Assembly: GCF_964340395.1 (NCBI RefSeq)
Contig: NC_135555.1
Location: forward strand, 14,045,746-14,109,745
DNA from: Glandiceps talaboti
Lineage: Eukaryota; Hemichordata; Enteropneusta; Spengelidae
Direction: 5' to 3'
Length of the DNA stretch: 64,000 nucleotides
The translations under genes were made by a program, and so were the position numbers. Shown in pieces: positions 28,901-39,100 of the stretch; positions within the stretch are counted from its first letter, which is position 1; every line of letters begins with the position of its first letter. The notes under the pieces are model-generated. The model saw only the letters and a list, made by a program, of their open reading frames with translations. It was not told where the DNA came from and ran no database searches.

Positions 28901-31900
28901 TATATCCCCTTGTTGTCGAAGTAGATACTTTGAAAAATACAACTGGATCAAGGAGAATATGTAAATGGAAAAGTTTATACACTTCAAGCAAATCAGCTCT
29001 AATTCATCTAGTTTCTAAAGTTGTCAGTTTCAATATGCGTAACTGTCCTCATAATTCAAGCCACCAAGCTGCGGAATCATCCTGGTGAACCGACGCTGCA
29101 CTTTTTCCAAAAATGCAATATCCCTACTCGTATATATGTGGGGAAGACACTGGGAAGCATAGTCAAGGTGTGGACTTACTAGTGCTTTAAAAGATAAAAA
29201 CCAACCAGAGTATTCATATCATAGTAACTGAAATAATTCATGGTTGGCATACATTTTTGAAAGAATAGCAATCACCAACATCAAACAATACAGGAAATCA
29301 AATAAACTGGAAGCATCATACATAATATGCAAATGATATGCAAATAAAGAAGCCAGAATTTATCATTTTGTGATTAAAATGCAAAATTATACAACTGTCT
29401 ACAAGTTTATAGTCTACAGGATGCCCATAAGTACATGTATACAGATATAAAGCAATCGTACAGTTCACATATTTTAATTTGCCATCAATATACAGAAAAA
29501 CCATGATCTTACATCATTTATGAAACTGCTGCAAAAATTACCCTTAATATTGAAATAAAAATTGCCAACATATATTTTTTAATTGCTCAGATGATGGGGA
29601 ACACAATGAGATATGTTGGCAAAAATTAACATGAATTTCACACGAAACCCAAAAATCTGCCATATGCCCCCGCACTATTATACATGAGTTAACATACATA
29701 CAATTGTTACAATTCAATTCCAGTGTCTAATTTATTTCAAAACAATACAGAGTGTTGTACTACTCTGTGATTTACTGGCTTTCACAACCAAATGTTAACT
29801 CTCATTTTCTCAAATACAATACACCCTCATGCAAGACTCCTTTAAAAATATTGTTAGAAACTGGGTATAATTAGAACACAGTAGTGTTACTACTGAGGGA
29901 TGTATGAAGAATGACTCTGATTGTGTGATGCCTCTTTGTTTGATGCACTGTTGTACAAATTCCCCTTTGTTTTTGGTGTGAACATCAGATTTTTTTCAAT
30001 GCTATTAGTACTGGAATTTAAAGTGCAATAAAAACCTCCTTTGAGCAAGTGTGAACACTATAACATTGTTTAGTTTTATGAATAATCTAAAATTATGGCC
30101 ATGCGTGCATAATAATAATAATGATGATGATGATAATACTAATATTGGTTTTTATATAGCACTTTCCCACTTTGTGCTCAAAGCACTTTAAACTTATTAC
30201 CCCTGGCTCGGAGCTGCACAATGGCACTTTGGCCTTCAACTCCCTGGGGAACATACAATCCATTGCAGCCTGTATAAGCACATAGGATTAAAACATTCAC
30301 ATTGCAACCTCTATCCTACCAGGTCCCCAAAATATACAGCTGAGTTGACCGAGGCACAGTCATGGTTCAAATCTTGCCCAAGGACTTCAGCCATTCAGAA
30401 ACGAATGGCAGCAATGGGGCTCGAACTTTCAACCTGCAGATGCCAAACTGGCAATTCTAACCAGTCACTCATCACGACACCAAAGTGTTACACTTACCTC
30501 ATATATGTGTAAACATCCTTTGGTATTGCAAATCTGTCAAAAGTCTGTAGATCTGTTACAACCCCAATTAATAATGAAGGCTTCCAATGAGATACTGGCT
30601 TTTCAGTGCCCTTGGACTTGTTTGCCTGATAATAATGAAAGATTTCTTGAATTAACAATTTATACATCTAGTGTCAAATTTGAAGCAATCACCAACAGAT
30701 ATGTACAAATATGGCTGTGACAGAAGAATGATGTTATCAGCATTCATATCAGGTTTCTACATCATATTCAACAGTTACCACTTAGATTGTGTAAACTGTA
30801 TATAAACCAGTGTGTTTGCTATGGTAGGTGAACCCCAGCAACAGAAAGGAAGAGTATGGTAAAACTGGTATAGTTTCCAATACATTGAACCATAACTTGC
30901 GTGGGGATCACCCCAGTAAAAGGACAGGGGAACTCACATAGATTGTACCTTCTTACACCCGTAACAAAAGCAATGGCAAATGATTATCAACTTTGTCCTA
31001 ATGTCTTTTTCAGTCAAACCAGCTTGTTCATCTTTAAATTGCAAAAAATTGTACAGTTTAACTCAAGTCAATCACAGTTTTCACACCATTCTGTACATCC
31101 CTTATCAAAACATATACAGCTCAGTCATCAATTTTCAACTGATGCCCATACAGGTATAGTCTAGATTCTAGGCTTGTAGTATATTTGACCTATGACCTGG
31201 TTCAACTTAAATGCCTACAATGGTACTTCCATATTTCACTTTAATGAAATATTGGCCAGAAAACTGCCACAAATTTTTACTAGATTTAAAAAATACTCCC
31301 TGTGCCAGATTACATCAGATCTCGAAGTATCATCATGTGATTAGAATCAAAGAGGAGATCTGTGCAACATAAACATAATTACCATATTCAATGCCAGTCA
31401 ACATAAACATAATTACCATATTCAATGCCAGTCAACATAAACATAATTACCATATTCAATGCCAGTCAACATAAACATAATTACCATATTCAATGCCAGT
31501 TACCAATCCAATCACAATGGAATAGATTTCATAATGGACTTAAAACATGATTCATCTAAAATAGGTTGAACCAGTCGTCATGTCAAATTGTAATCTAATT
31601 TTAAGTTTGAACACAAAACTGTTAGCACCATTCTAAGGTGTGAGTTGAGACAGGTCTAGTCTAGTCAAGGCCAAATCAACTACAGGCCTTGACTCCAGGC
31701 TAATACAAGTATCATTTCAATATATGAAGACTGGTGCCTTCAACAGCACAAACTAATGGTCAATACTATATATGACCTTGTATTGGCAAATCAAGACACA
31801 ACATGGATGAGATATGTTTGTTACAAGTGAAATCGGCCTACGTTGTACAAATCTTTGTCATGCAGAATGAACAGATACATCATAGACTGTAAACTATGTC

Positions 31901-33853
31901 ACAATGGGCACCCTTATCATCCCACCACCCGTTTGAGGAAAGGGATGAGAAAAGTGCCCACAACGGCTGATCTTTAAGTTGAAATGTGGGTATTGATAGA
32001 ATAAACATATTCTGAACTCACGAATGGATCGGCTGTGTTAATCAAGTTGATGTATTTGGCTTGTGGTATAGTGTATACCGTTAGCCTTGAAGCTTGTATA
32101 GATGAAAACTGACTATTGAAGGGTGACTGTCCTCTTGGACTCACATAGACATGGGCATATAATGTACCATTGTTGATGGTTTTTTCTGGTAATGTTACAT
32201 TGAAATCTCTGCAATAAAAACATATAGAAATGGTGTCACAATATCTTTGAAATGCCAATATCAACAGCATCTGAGTTTTTTTACATTTATTCATGTCTTC
32301 AGATGGTGTCATTTACTGGAAAAGTCAGTCAACAACATGCCATATTCCAATTATCAAAAAGACAAAAGATGGCATAGTTTGGCCACTAGGAGTGCTATTC
32401 CGAAGCAAGAACATAGTTGTGTACTATGGGCCTCCTTTGCAAAATTGTGATTTCTCAGTGTTTCACTGGCATATTCAGCCAGTCTGTTATCGGTTTATAC
32501 ATTGTATAATGAACTACTTTTTGTATTGACAGCCAGGGGGTGCGCCAGGCATTCATGACCAAGTTATTGCTTTGAAAAGTTGGAATATATTGATAAGAAG
32601 TAAATGCATGTTGAAAAATTGTGATACATAAAAAACCAAGTGTACAACGTTTACACAGCTCACAGTTACTAGATCTTAGTTAATGGAGTGAAAAAAAGAA
32701 ACATGTGATAACTATGTGCAACTAGAGAGATTTACTGTACTCATCAACGTAATAAAAATACAAAATACCATCATCTGTGTCCATACCTCTCAAAACTGCT
32801 TTCTACAGTAAAATTATCAACCTTCAAAAGTAGTTTCTTGTCTTTTCTGTTCCCACTACTTCCCAGAGATGTATAGACATGAAGCTGTAAATATCAAACA
32901 AAAATGACAAAAATGAGATATCCAAGTATTAATTAAAACTTGCAAGTGATCTATTATTCTGTCAAGCACATCTTTATATATGTGAACAATTACAACATCG
33001 TAAACCACAGCCTCTTTTTAACGACACCATCCAAGATGCACTGTCAAGATCTTGCAGTGTCACAAAAGAAATACCAGTTCTAGTTTGCAAGAATGAGACA
33101 ACTATATCATCTTTAGTTTATCACAAATTTACTCGCATATGCAATAATATATATATATCCAAGCCAGAAAGTACATCCATTACAAGAGCCGGTACATTTT
33201 CAAAATGAAATTTGAATGTTGTTATTCTCACGAATGACAATAAAACCAAACATACATTATTTCAATGTGTACCATCGATTACCAGCGTTGTTCGGCTGTG
33301 TGTCGTATTTATTCGGAAGAACATCCGAGGGCTAGCTGATAGACTAGTGAGTATATAGCCTTGCTCAAGTCTTTGGGCTTTTTTCACACTTCACTTGAAA
33401 GGAATTTTTTAAACACATTTGTTTCAAATTCTTCTGTGTGAAATAGTGACCTGAGTAAGTGACTGTGAAAAGTCAGGTGAACACTATTAAAACCTTGAGA
33501 CAACTAGTAACCAGGAAAAATGAAACAAAGTTGACATTTTCCTTCACAAAATTTGAAATGAATACTAATTTCAAATCATTTGAAGATTTTGAGACCGAAA
33601 AAAGAAAGAAAAGAAGATCACCCAAGGGACTGCCTAGTGCTAGTCTAGGGAATAAAGTACCAAGCTAGGATTACAGACTTACCTCTAATTTAGGGTTCGT
33701 AGCTAAGTATGGTCCAATGCATTTTTGTTTGTTTGTATTCTTACATTGTGCTGGAAAGAAGAGATCATAGAGAGTGACAACTGAATGCAGTACGTAGGCT
33801 ATAAATAATCCTAGAACTATATAGTTGATAACTGTTCCAATTGAGAACTTCAT
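13213..33853 (-). CDS. CLPTM1L: CLPTM1L-type multipass ER membrane protein (15 coding exons)
   Basis: The human relative is a multipass ER protein reported to scramble glucosaminyl-phosphatidylinositol during GPI-anchor synthesis. Coding exons in gene order: 33853-33683, 32884-32787, 32208-32022, 30625-30498, 24144-24072, 23331-23214, 22235-22141, 21090-21006, 20138-20035, 19089-18890, 17910-17876, 15957-15902, 14681-14637, 13979-13864 and 13312-13213. All have GT-AG borders and keep phase, giving 536 codons (human about 538). The start is ATG at 33853, before a hydrophobic segment (residues about 8-28). Family landmarks seen: [79 protein letters not shown] and [18 protein letters not shown]. 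The charged C-terminus ([10 protein letters not shown]) also fits. Introns hold most of the local repeats; intron 4 is about 6.4 kb. No frameshift or lost exon was noticed. It is divergent from the PNP gene. Confidence 0.96.
14083..14540. repeat. Dispersed ~450-bp repeat D, copy 1, with diverged terminal inverted repeats
   Basis: It starts with GATTGCACAA and ends with TTGTGCAATC, so its ends are inverted. Inside are TTTAGGACAAA, a C-rich tract, CATGATGGTAAACA and CATTGAAGGTGTGAAAGTT. The same order recurs at 23.5 kb and partly at 37.75 kb. It lies in the intron between the last two tiny CLPTM1L exons and is probably a non-autonomous DNA transposon. Confidence 0.75.
15690..15753. repeat. (TTTA)n, poly-T and poly-G tract
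   Basis: Low-complexity sequence: TTTA units, about 17 T, then about 11 G and a G-rich tail. On the CLPTM1L sense strand it is a poly-C/poly-A stretch just downstream of exon 13 and well inside the intron. Confidence 0.9.
16770..17460. repeat. AT-rich minisatellites: 31-bp units then 51-bp units
   Basis: About 16775-16890 holds three to four copies of a 31-bp unit (TGTATAATTCTAAATGCTTA core). About 16985-17460 holds some nine copies of a 51-bp unit with the core TTTGCCCTATGTATATAATT. The array lies in the CLPTM1L intron between 17875 and 15958. Because 51 is divisible by three and the unit lacks stops in one frame on each strand, both strands stay open for 145-166 codons. Decayed units extend to about 17600. 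Confidence 0.95.
18434..18562. mobile_element. MITE family B, copy 1
   Basis: A foldback element whose ends read GTTATTCTCAATAATTTTC and, inverted, GTTATTCCTCAATTTTTC. Internal arms carry TTCATTCAACCAGAAAATAC and its complement. It shares ends with copies at 24.3, 46.1 and 55.7 kb. No coding capacity. Confidence 0.85.
19307..19366. mobile_element. MITE family C, short copy
   Basis: It begins GCAAACCAGAGCTG and ends AAAAGAGGCTGAGGTTTAC, whose complement is GTAAACCTCAGCCTC. The ends match those of the elements at 33.0 and 34.2 kb, but it is about 28 bp shorter inside. Confidence 0.7.
20325..20553. repeat. Compound (ATAC)/(GTAC)/(GCAT)/(AC) microsatellite
   Basis: ATAC units give way to ACGT and ATGC tracts that are self-complementary, then AC, then CGTA/CATA units. 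It lies in the CLPTM1L intron between exons 8 and 9, about 190 bp from exon 9. Confidence 0.96.
21390..21745 (-). mobile_element. tRNA-derived SINE, type G
   Basis: On the minus strand, 21745-21665 reads as a tRNA-like head. It has an A-box region (TAGCGTAGTGGTTAGCGC) and a B box (GGTTCGAACCCC) about 35 bases on. The non-tRNA body continues to roughly 21.4 kb; its 3' end is not sharply defined. It sits in a CLPTM1L intron, on the gene's sense strand. A genuine tRNA gene is unlikely, because no clean acceptor stem pairs. Confidence 0.8.
21795..21960 (+). repeat. Dispersed repeat H, copy 1
   Basis: Contains AAAGACAAAAGATTACATAG, then GACCACTAGGAGTGCTGTTC, then a GGCCAAAGTCATTGGTATCC segment. 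Three similar copies in the same orientation lie in other CLPTM1L introns. Confidence 0.75.
22022..22134. repeat. (TATG)n(TG)n microsatellite beside a splice donor
   Basis: TATG then TG units. On the CLPTM1L sense strand the intron begins GTAAGTATATAC and runs straight into CACACA/CATACA repeats, so the array starts within about 10 bases of the exon 7 donor (22140). Confidence 0.95.
22405..22565 (+). repeat. Dispersed repeat H, copy 2
   Basis: Contains AAAGACAAAAGATTGTATAG, then GGACACTAGGAGTGCTATTC, then a tail with ATGACATTCTTAGTCAATCTG. It matches copies at 21.8, 24.7 and 32.4 kb. Confidence 0.78.
22696..22979. repeat. (ATAC)n and (AC)n microsatellite
   Basis: About 220 bp of ATAC units followed by about 50 bp of AC. 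Confidence 0.97.
23515..23905. repeat. Dispersed repeat D, copy 2
   Basis: Follows the 14.1 kb copy in order: TTTAGGACAAACCCCCTCC, CATGATGGTAAACA, CATTGAAGGCGTGAAAGTT, a run of C, then GAGTTTGTGTGACATTGTG. Same orientation as copy 1. Confidence 0.8.
24334..24467. mobile_element. MITE family B, decayed copy
   Basis: Retains GTATTCTCCCATATTTTAC and TTCATTCAGCTTG at the left, and CATTATTTGTATTTTCCTAAG toward the right. The right end is degraded. Confidence 0.6.
24635..24800 (+). repeat. Dispersed repeat H, copy 3
   Basis: Contains AAACAAAAGAATGTACATAT, then TGGCCACTAGGGGTGCTTTT, then a diverged tail through about 24800. Confidence 0.68.
24842..24905 (+). mobile_element. Solitary pogo/Tigger-like transposon end
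   Basis: After a TA dinucleotide the sequence reads CAGTAAAACTCCAATTATCC and repeats the CGATTATCCGAA motif. This resembles the terminal inverted repeats of pogo-group Tc1/mariner transposons. No matching inverted right end was seen nearby, and no transposase frame was recognised, so this is a fragment. Confidence 0.6.
26939..27023. repeat. 23-bp-arm inverted repeat
   Basis: The arms at 26939-26961 and 27001-27023 pair at 21 of 23 positions around a 39-base spacer. It lies within the CLPTM1L intron between exons 4 and 5. Confidence 0.82.
28600..29185 (-). pseudogene. Non-LTR retrotransposon (CR1/L2/Jockey type) ORF2 C-terminal remnant
   Basis: The minus strand reads [18 protein letters not shown], then [20 protein letters not shown]. 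After a frameshift it continues [11 protein letters not shown], a stop, then [12 protein letters not shown]. These are hallmarks of the region after the reverse-transcriptase palm in CR1/L2/Jockey-type elements. Further on come [20 protein letters not shown] and, about 120 bp later, a second version, [20 protein letters not shown]. The C-terminal domain is therefore partly duplicated. A stop and the 3' sequence follow near 28615. With its frameshift and stop it is inactive. It lies in a CLPTM1L intron, on the gene's sense strand. Confidence 0.88.
30105..30482 (-). mobile_element. tRNA-derived SINE, type F, copy 1
   Basis: On the minus strand the head has the A-box-like GTGAGTGACTGGTTAGAATT and the B box GTTCGAGCCCC. 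The body has GGTAGGATAGAGGTTGCAAT, GTATGTTCCCCAGGGAGTTG and a TATAAAAACC/TAT-rich region. It ends in TCATCATCATTATTATTATT, a microsatellite-like 3' tail. It abuts the exon 4 splice donor of the CLPTM1L-type gene (30497) within about 15 bases. Confidence 0.85.
31366..31501. repeat. 34-bp tandem repeat, four copies
   Basis: Identical units start at 31366, 31400, 31434 and 31468 (AACATAAACATAATTACCAT start). Identity across all four copies implies very recent expansion. Confidence 0.95.
32290..32470 (+). repeat. Dispersed repeat H, copy 4
   Basis: Contains AAAGACAAAAGATGGCATAG, then TTGGCCACTAGGAGTGCTATTC (cut short here), then a diverged tail. It lies 80 bp upstream of CLPTM1L exon 3. Confidence 0.72.
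33000..33088. mobile_element. MITE family C, copy 2
   Basis: Ends are GTAAACCACAGCCTC at the left and CTAGTTTGC at the right, imperfectly inverted. It is 89 bp long. It is a diverged sister of the element at 34188-34275, in the same orientation. Confidence 0.8.
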
Positions 33854-34187
33854 TGTCTGGCTATTCTTAGCTTTGACAACACTGTGGACTGACTGAAGAC
33901 TTGGTTGGCCTGTGAGAAGAGAAACAACAAACAAATTTGTCACTTGAACATTGATTTAACTTTTATCCTTAAACACGTTCATCAGGTCGGTACAACATAG
34001 CAATAATATGTTCTTGTACCAATGACCAAAGGTTTTTATTTCTCAAGCCAGCAAATGAACAGTTTGACAAAGCCTGTCGACCTGAACTGGTGAAACGTTA
34101 CTTGTAAGAAATAAAAAAAACCTTGGTCATTGTACAAGAACGTTTTATTACAAAATTTAACTTTTAGTTATAAGAATCAACATCATC

Positions 34188-34275
34188 GCAAACCACAGCC
34201 TCTTTTACGACACCGTCCAAAATGTCCCATCTCGTTATTTCGAAGTTCGCGGAAGAAATAACAGCTCTGGTTTGC
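34188..34275. mobile_element. MITE family C, best copy (88 bp)
   Basis: Starts GCAAACCACAGCCTC and ends AGCTCTGGTTTGC, giving about 12-bp inverted ends. The interior has TTTACGACACCGTCCAAAAT and TTCGCGGAAGAAATAACAG. Copies are at 19.3, 33.0 and 60.4 kb. Confidence 0.82.
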
Positions 34276-35265
34276 AAGAATGAAGAATCAAGTGCCTTCT
34301 GTATGCTCTCGAATAAATGGCAACATTTTTGTTGTGGGTCAGAATGACACAAAGTGGGATTTCATTGGAGTAGTCACATAGCAAGGGATATGGGGAAAAA
34401 TTGTATCACAATTTGGTGCATCACCAGAAAATTTCTGTGCATATATGTGGTGCATCAAAATAGCTTAGAGGGCAAATTAAATAAACTAGTTTGTAAAGTA
34501 CTCATGACGGGGTACCAAGTTAGGGTGGCGCGACACGACATACCTTACACTGTCTAAGGGCAAACTAATCATGTGCAACCTCGTATTTGGAATATTACCA
34601 CTATTATTTGAATTATTGATTTCTAAATTCCATACATTGCTCATAAACCTGCAGACTATGGGAAACTTGACAACACTTTTGACATTAATTATGTTAAAAA
34701 GAAAAGTGACAGAGAGGGCTAAGGTATATAGTGATTTTAAATCATGTTCTCTCCATACCTGCAATATGTACAGTGCACACATATATACCTGAACATGTCT
34801 CCTATTTTGCCTAAGACTACCTGGATGTTATCTCTGGAAATATGTGACACGAGGACCCTGACTCATCTTTACCCAATCCATTGGAGTTCTTATAGAACAC
34901 ATTTCCAGAGCTACCTGCTAGTCATAACAAATCTCTGTGTCTGCTGTATATGTACATTGATGGGGAAACCAGTCTGCTGAGTACTTTATTTACTCTTTGT
35001 TTCATTATTATTTTACTATGAGCATCATATAAATATGTATTCCAAGAATCAGATATAAATACTTCATATAGTTGAGTACAGGAAGTCCACCTTGTGTTAT
35101 TCTGAACACATGTACTTGACTCACACCTTGTAAATACATGTAAAGTACATACCGATTACATTTATTATAATAGTATTTTATATTTCATCATTTTACCCAG
35201 AATTCTGAACAAGTGCACATTCTGTGTAAATTTATGTAAAAAAAATTTAACAGTTCCTGTATAAG

Positions 35266-35305
35266 AATAACCATGGAAGTAGAAGTTTTACTTCCATGGA
35301 ATAAC
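35266..35305. mobile_element. 28-bp hairpin insertion between AATAAC repeats
   Basis: A 28-base near-palindrome at 35272-35299 starts CATGGAAGTA and ends TACTTCCATGG. AATAAC flanks it at 35266-35271 and 35300-35305. The direct repeats look like a 6-bp target duplication. Confidence 0.65.
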
Positions 35306-36124
35306 CTATGATTTGATTCACGGCCAAAGTTCATCGAATCTGTTGCCTGTCGATGTCCTAGCCATAGTCCGCCAATGGGTATCAATAACAGCAAATATAA
35401 AACAAAAATCTCCTTCGTGCCCAAAGTTAAAACTGAAAATGTAATGATGTTATATTGCTATTGTAATGTTGTTTACTATCAACATGATCCACAGTGAACT
35501 GGTTTGCCAATGTAATCACATCGTGGACGGGCAGGTCAGCAGGCCATTGATTGCACCGTCAAATGTTAACAAAACGTCGGCACATGAACTGGCTTGTATA
35601 TGGGTGTGATTACTCAGTTATTTATAGAAATGTAGAACGAAACATACGATTCAATTTTAAGGCCTTCTGCACCGGATGGTTGCAACTCTACATGTCCTGT
35701 AGGACTTCGCCAAGATTTCTAGGAACATCTTCCGGTTTCATGACGCTGCACACCTATGTTGAAACGTGTACTTACGCATACGTTAAGAAAGTACTGTTAT
35801 TTTCCCGGAGAAAGGTCTATATATTCAATATTCTGGAATAAAAAAAATAGCTTAGATATATAAAAGTATGCAATTTATGGTATCTAAAAGTGTGAATTTC
35901 AGAAATGTTGTATTTTATAGCTTTGACCAAATCAGTCCGCGCGTGTTTATTATGTAACCTTTGACCGCATATATCCCTTGACGTCACAATGACGTGGGCC
36001 AATCCATGTTCGTCATTTAGAGGTGTGTCTGTCACATGGAAAAAGAATTTGCGCGCAATATCAGTACATCGTCAAGACACACGCACGACAAATTACAAGC
36101 CAAAACACAACGGTAATCGTCAGT

Positions 36125-39100
36125 ATGGCTGAAGTAGAAGGGTAAGTGTGATATAGAGGAAATCATATAACAAACAGGAATGTATAGATGCCGAAAATGA
36201 ATCTGAAATGTTGACGCGATCATTTTTAAAAAGCATATTTGGAGAGTGGCGCGAATTTAGCACGAGTACTAGTAGCCGGCCACGACGTCAAAACCGCATT
36301 GTTTATATTTCGGTGTTCATTCACAACATAGCACGAGGGACCTCGTACTTGTACATTTGTGGGGGTTTTGAATCGATGAAATCCGTGACTGTTGATGTAA
36401 ATCCTGCACCGCCATTTGAGTAATACAAAACATTGAAGAATTCCTTCGACAAATAAGTGTTCCCTACGCCTACCGGCGAACATTGAAAAATGTGTGTCAC
36501 ATACATGCGTACTGTCGCCCGACGTGTCGTTGGCATGTGCAGTGCTGTCTTACATGTTTACTGAGCTGCGCCGAGTCAGCAACGAGATATTGTTCAGTAG
36601 ACCATGGATGTATTATCTCCCCTAATACATCCATGAGTAGACAGGGTTATGATGTTTGGTGTTGGATGGCCTAATTCTAACAGTAACAGAAGACAATCTC
36701 TATCAACATCCCTCACACCAAAGTCATTCTACCTCTGAATATGTAGAACCTTTTAATTATTTATTTTTTACAATATTTTTTTTTCAAAAGAATATACCGC
36801 CAAAAGTAGTAATTATGATCAGACATTTAGACATCTAGTGTAAAACATAAGCTTACCGTACTACTAGTTGAGTCACAACTATACTGCTAAAACTATTTTT
36901 GTAGTTGCAGTTAATGAGTTCGTGTTATATGTAAATTTATGTTAATTTAGATAGATATGGGCTATCCCTAATCAAGTATTAGAATGAAGGCTAGTAAATT
37001 GTAATCTGAGAACATGTTTATGTTGTATTAAGAGATTAATGGTGACATTGTTTCTTCTATCCCAACTCAATGAGCAGATTTTTACAAGCATGATTTGGTG
37101 GACTGGCCATATAGTGTAACATATTCTATTTGATGTGAAAGGCCTACTACATGTTTATGTAAATTCTATACTCACAATTATACACAGAGAACAAAAAAAT
37201 CTGATTGAAGCTGTAGTCTTTACATATTCGAAATTCTGATAAAAATAAAATCGAAAATACATGTAAAGGCATTCAGACAATGATTGAATGAATTAGTTGA
37301 ACAATGTTGGTACATGTTTTCTATACAAAGTGAGGGGCATGTTGGCAAGTAGCCACAACCTATTAGGCCAAATAAAAAAAGTTGTTTGGTTGTGGTTACC
37401 CGACCCCACCTACTTTTTCACACCGACCTTAAACTTTTTTTGCCTTTGAGAAAAATAATAATACAATCGCGAAAATCGTGTGAAGTATCGCAAGAAATAG
37501 TGGGTGTAGAAACTGACATCAACTTAAAAAGACAATATAAAACTATTCTTCTAATCTGTAATGGCTGTACATCTGATAGGATGAAATAACCAACACAGAG
37601 ACCATTTGGAAAACAATGGAAAACCTGAACTAGACATTCACACATGAAAAAAAATATAATAAAATAAGATAAAAAATCTACCTACCCCACCCTATTTTAA
37701 AATTGAATGTAATCGGAACCACATAATTTTTATTTATGCAGTATCATTGAAGTTATGGAATATTTCGAAATTTGGTCAGAAGTGCGAAAATTAAAGAAGT
37801 GCAAAAAATGAAGGTCAGCAATCACATTGGCACCAGACCACAACCCCCCCCCCCCCATCCCATCTTATACCCAGCGAAGTTAAAAAAAAGGGGGATTTTT
37901 CCTTTCTGATTGGAAGAATAATTGATGAACAAATAGTATTTTAATATGCAGATGAGTTCTTCCTTCTAAAAAATGTCAGTATCTTTAATTCAAGCAGTTC
38001 TGAAATGGTAGGAAATTTCAGACTCTCAGAGAGAAAAAAACATGTGAAATTGTTGACGAAAAAACTTTCCCAAGTAAAGGAGGGCAGTTCCCTCCCAAAT
38101 TACCACACAAATGGATGCGACCCACTACTAGGTCTAGTATAACATGGCCTAATCTTTGCCCAATCAAATGTTTCATAAGAAAACTGTGAAAACCTTTTGA
38201 CTTTTATTGTCGAAGTAAGTGTATACGAAATGTTAGAGTTACAAAGGTGAACAACCATTGGTGGTACTGTTGTGGTTTGTTAGTAGCAGGTACTTGAAAA
38301 TTTGATGACACAGCAATATTTCTCAAAGTGGGTTGATACTGATCACAGTACACTCACTGTCAAATATTTGAATACGAGAGCTCATCTCCATTTTTCCCCA
38401 GAGTTTCAATTTAACCAAATAGTTCAGTTGTTTTGAGTGAAGGCCACTTTCTGTTCCTACCAGTTCATGTATATCTCCATGCTGATCCAGACCATCAGCT
38501 GTCCCTGCTTGCTGTGGTGAAAATTGAAGCACTTCCTCAAATCACAGGCTGTTTTATATAGGAGATTTTACTGTGCGTGAACTTTGTCATTTTGTAAGTC
38601 GGGGGAAAGCGAGTGAGAACCATTCATTTGAAATATTAGAGAGAACGTGCAGTGATATGTTTTATGTTACCAGTACTTTATGATTTATAATGTGGGTTGA
38701 CACGTGACGTGAGTGTCTGCGTGGAGCTCATATTTCACTACTTGACAGGTACAATATATATGGGTCCCTTCATCAGGAGAGGCTTGGATTCAGGGCACAC
38801 AACATAAATTGTAACCTAAGTGATACTATTCTTCAAAAGTGATGCAAGTTGATACGGATCAATTTCTCATAGTAGTCCCACACTACATATGTTCAATACA
38901 GATTAGGAAGTGTAAGTTAGGACTGATGAATCAAGCTATATTTTTGTCATTCAACTTATCAAAAGTAATTGAACCATTTCTAGCATTGAACCATTTTTTT
39001 CAACATTCTTTAAAAATTATCAGAAAAGAGCAAAATCTTACAATTTACATCTGTTAGGTCTTTAACAATACTGATATTGTCCTATATTCATGTTAATTTG

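Larger units (their letters stand above)
33854..36124. promoter_or_regulatory. Head-to-head intergenic region of the CLPTM1L-type and PNP genes
   Basis: This 2.3 kb separates the start codons of two divergently transcribed genes and must hold both promoters and 5' UTRs. No TATA box or clear initiator stands out. The part just before the PNP start (about 35.93-36.12 kb) is richer in CG dinucleotides. It also contains a MITE C copy and a 28-bp hairpin insertion. No other gene is visible. Confidence 0.6.

Noticed and set aside
30105-30482. Possible functional tRNA gene
   Set aside because: Same reasoning; a second copy with the same body at 41.4 kb shows it is a SINE.
34164-34352. Minus-strand frame with DGVVKEAVVCDD, similar to DGAVKEAVVYDDE at 60.4 kb
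   Set aside because: The protein similarity comes from shared MITE C DNA, not from a gene family; frames are short and unspliced.
35551-35841. 96-codon plus-strand frame upstream of PNP
   Set aside because: No recognisable domain, and it lies in the divergent promoter interval; probably chance.
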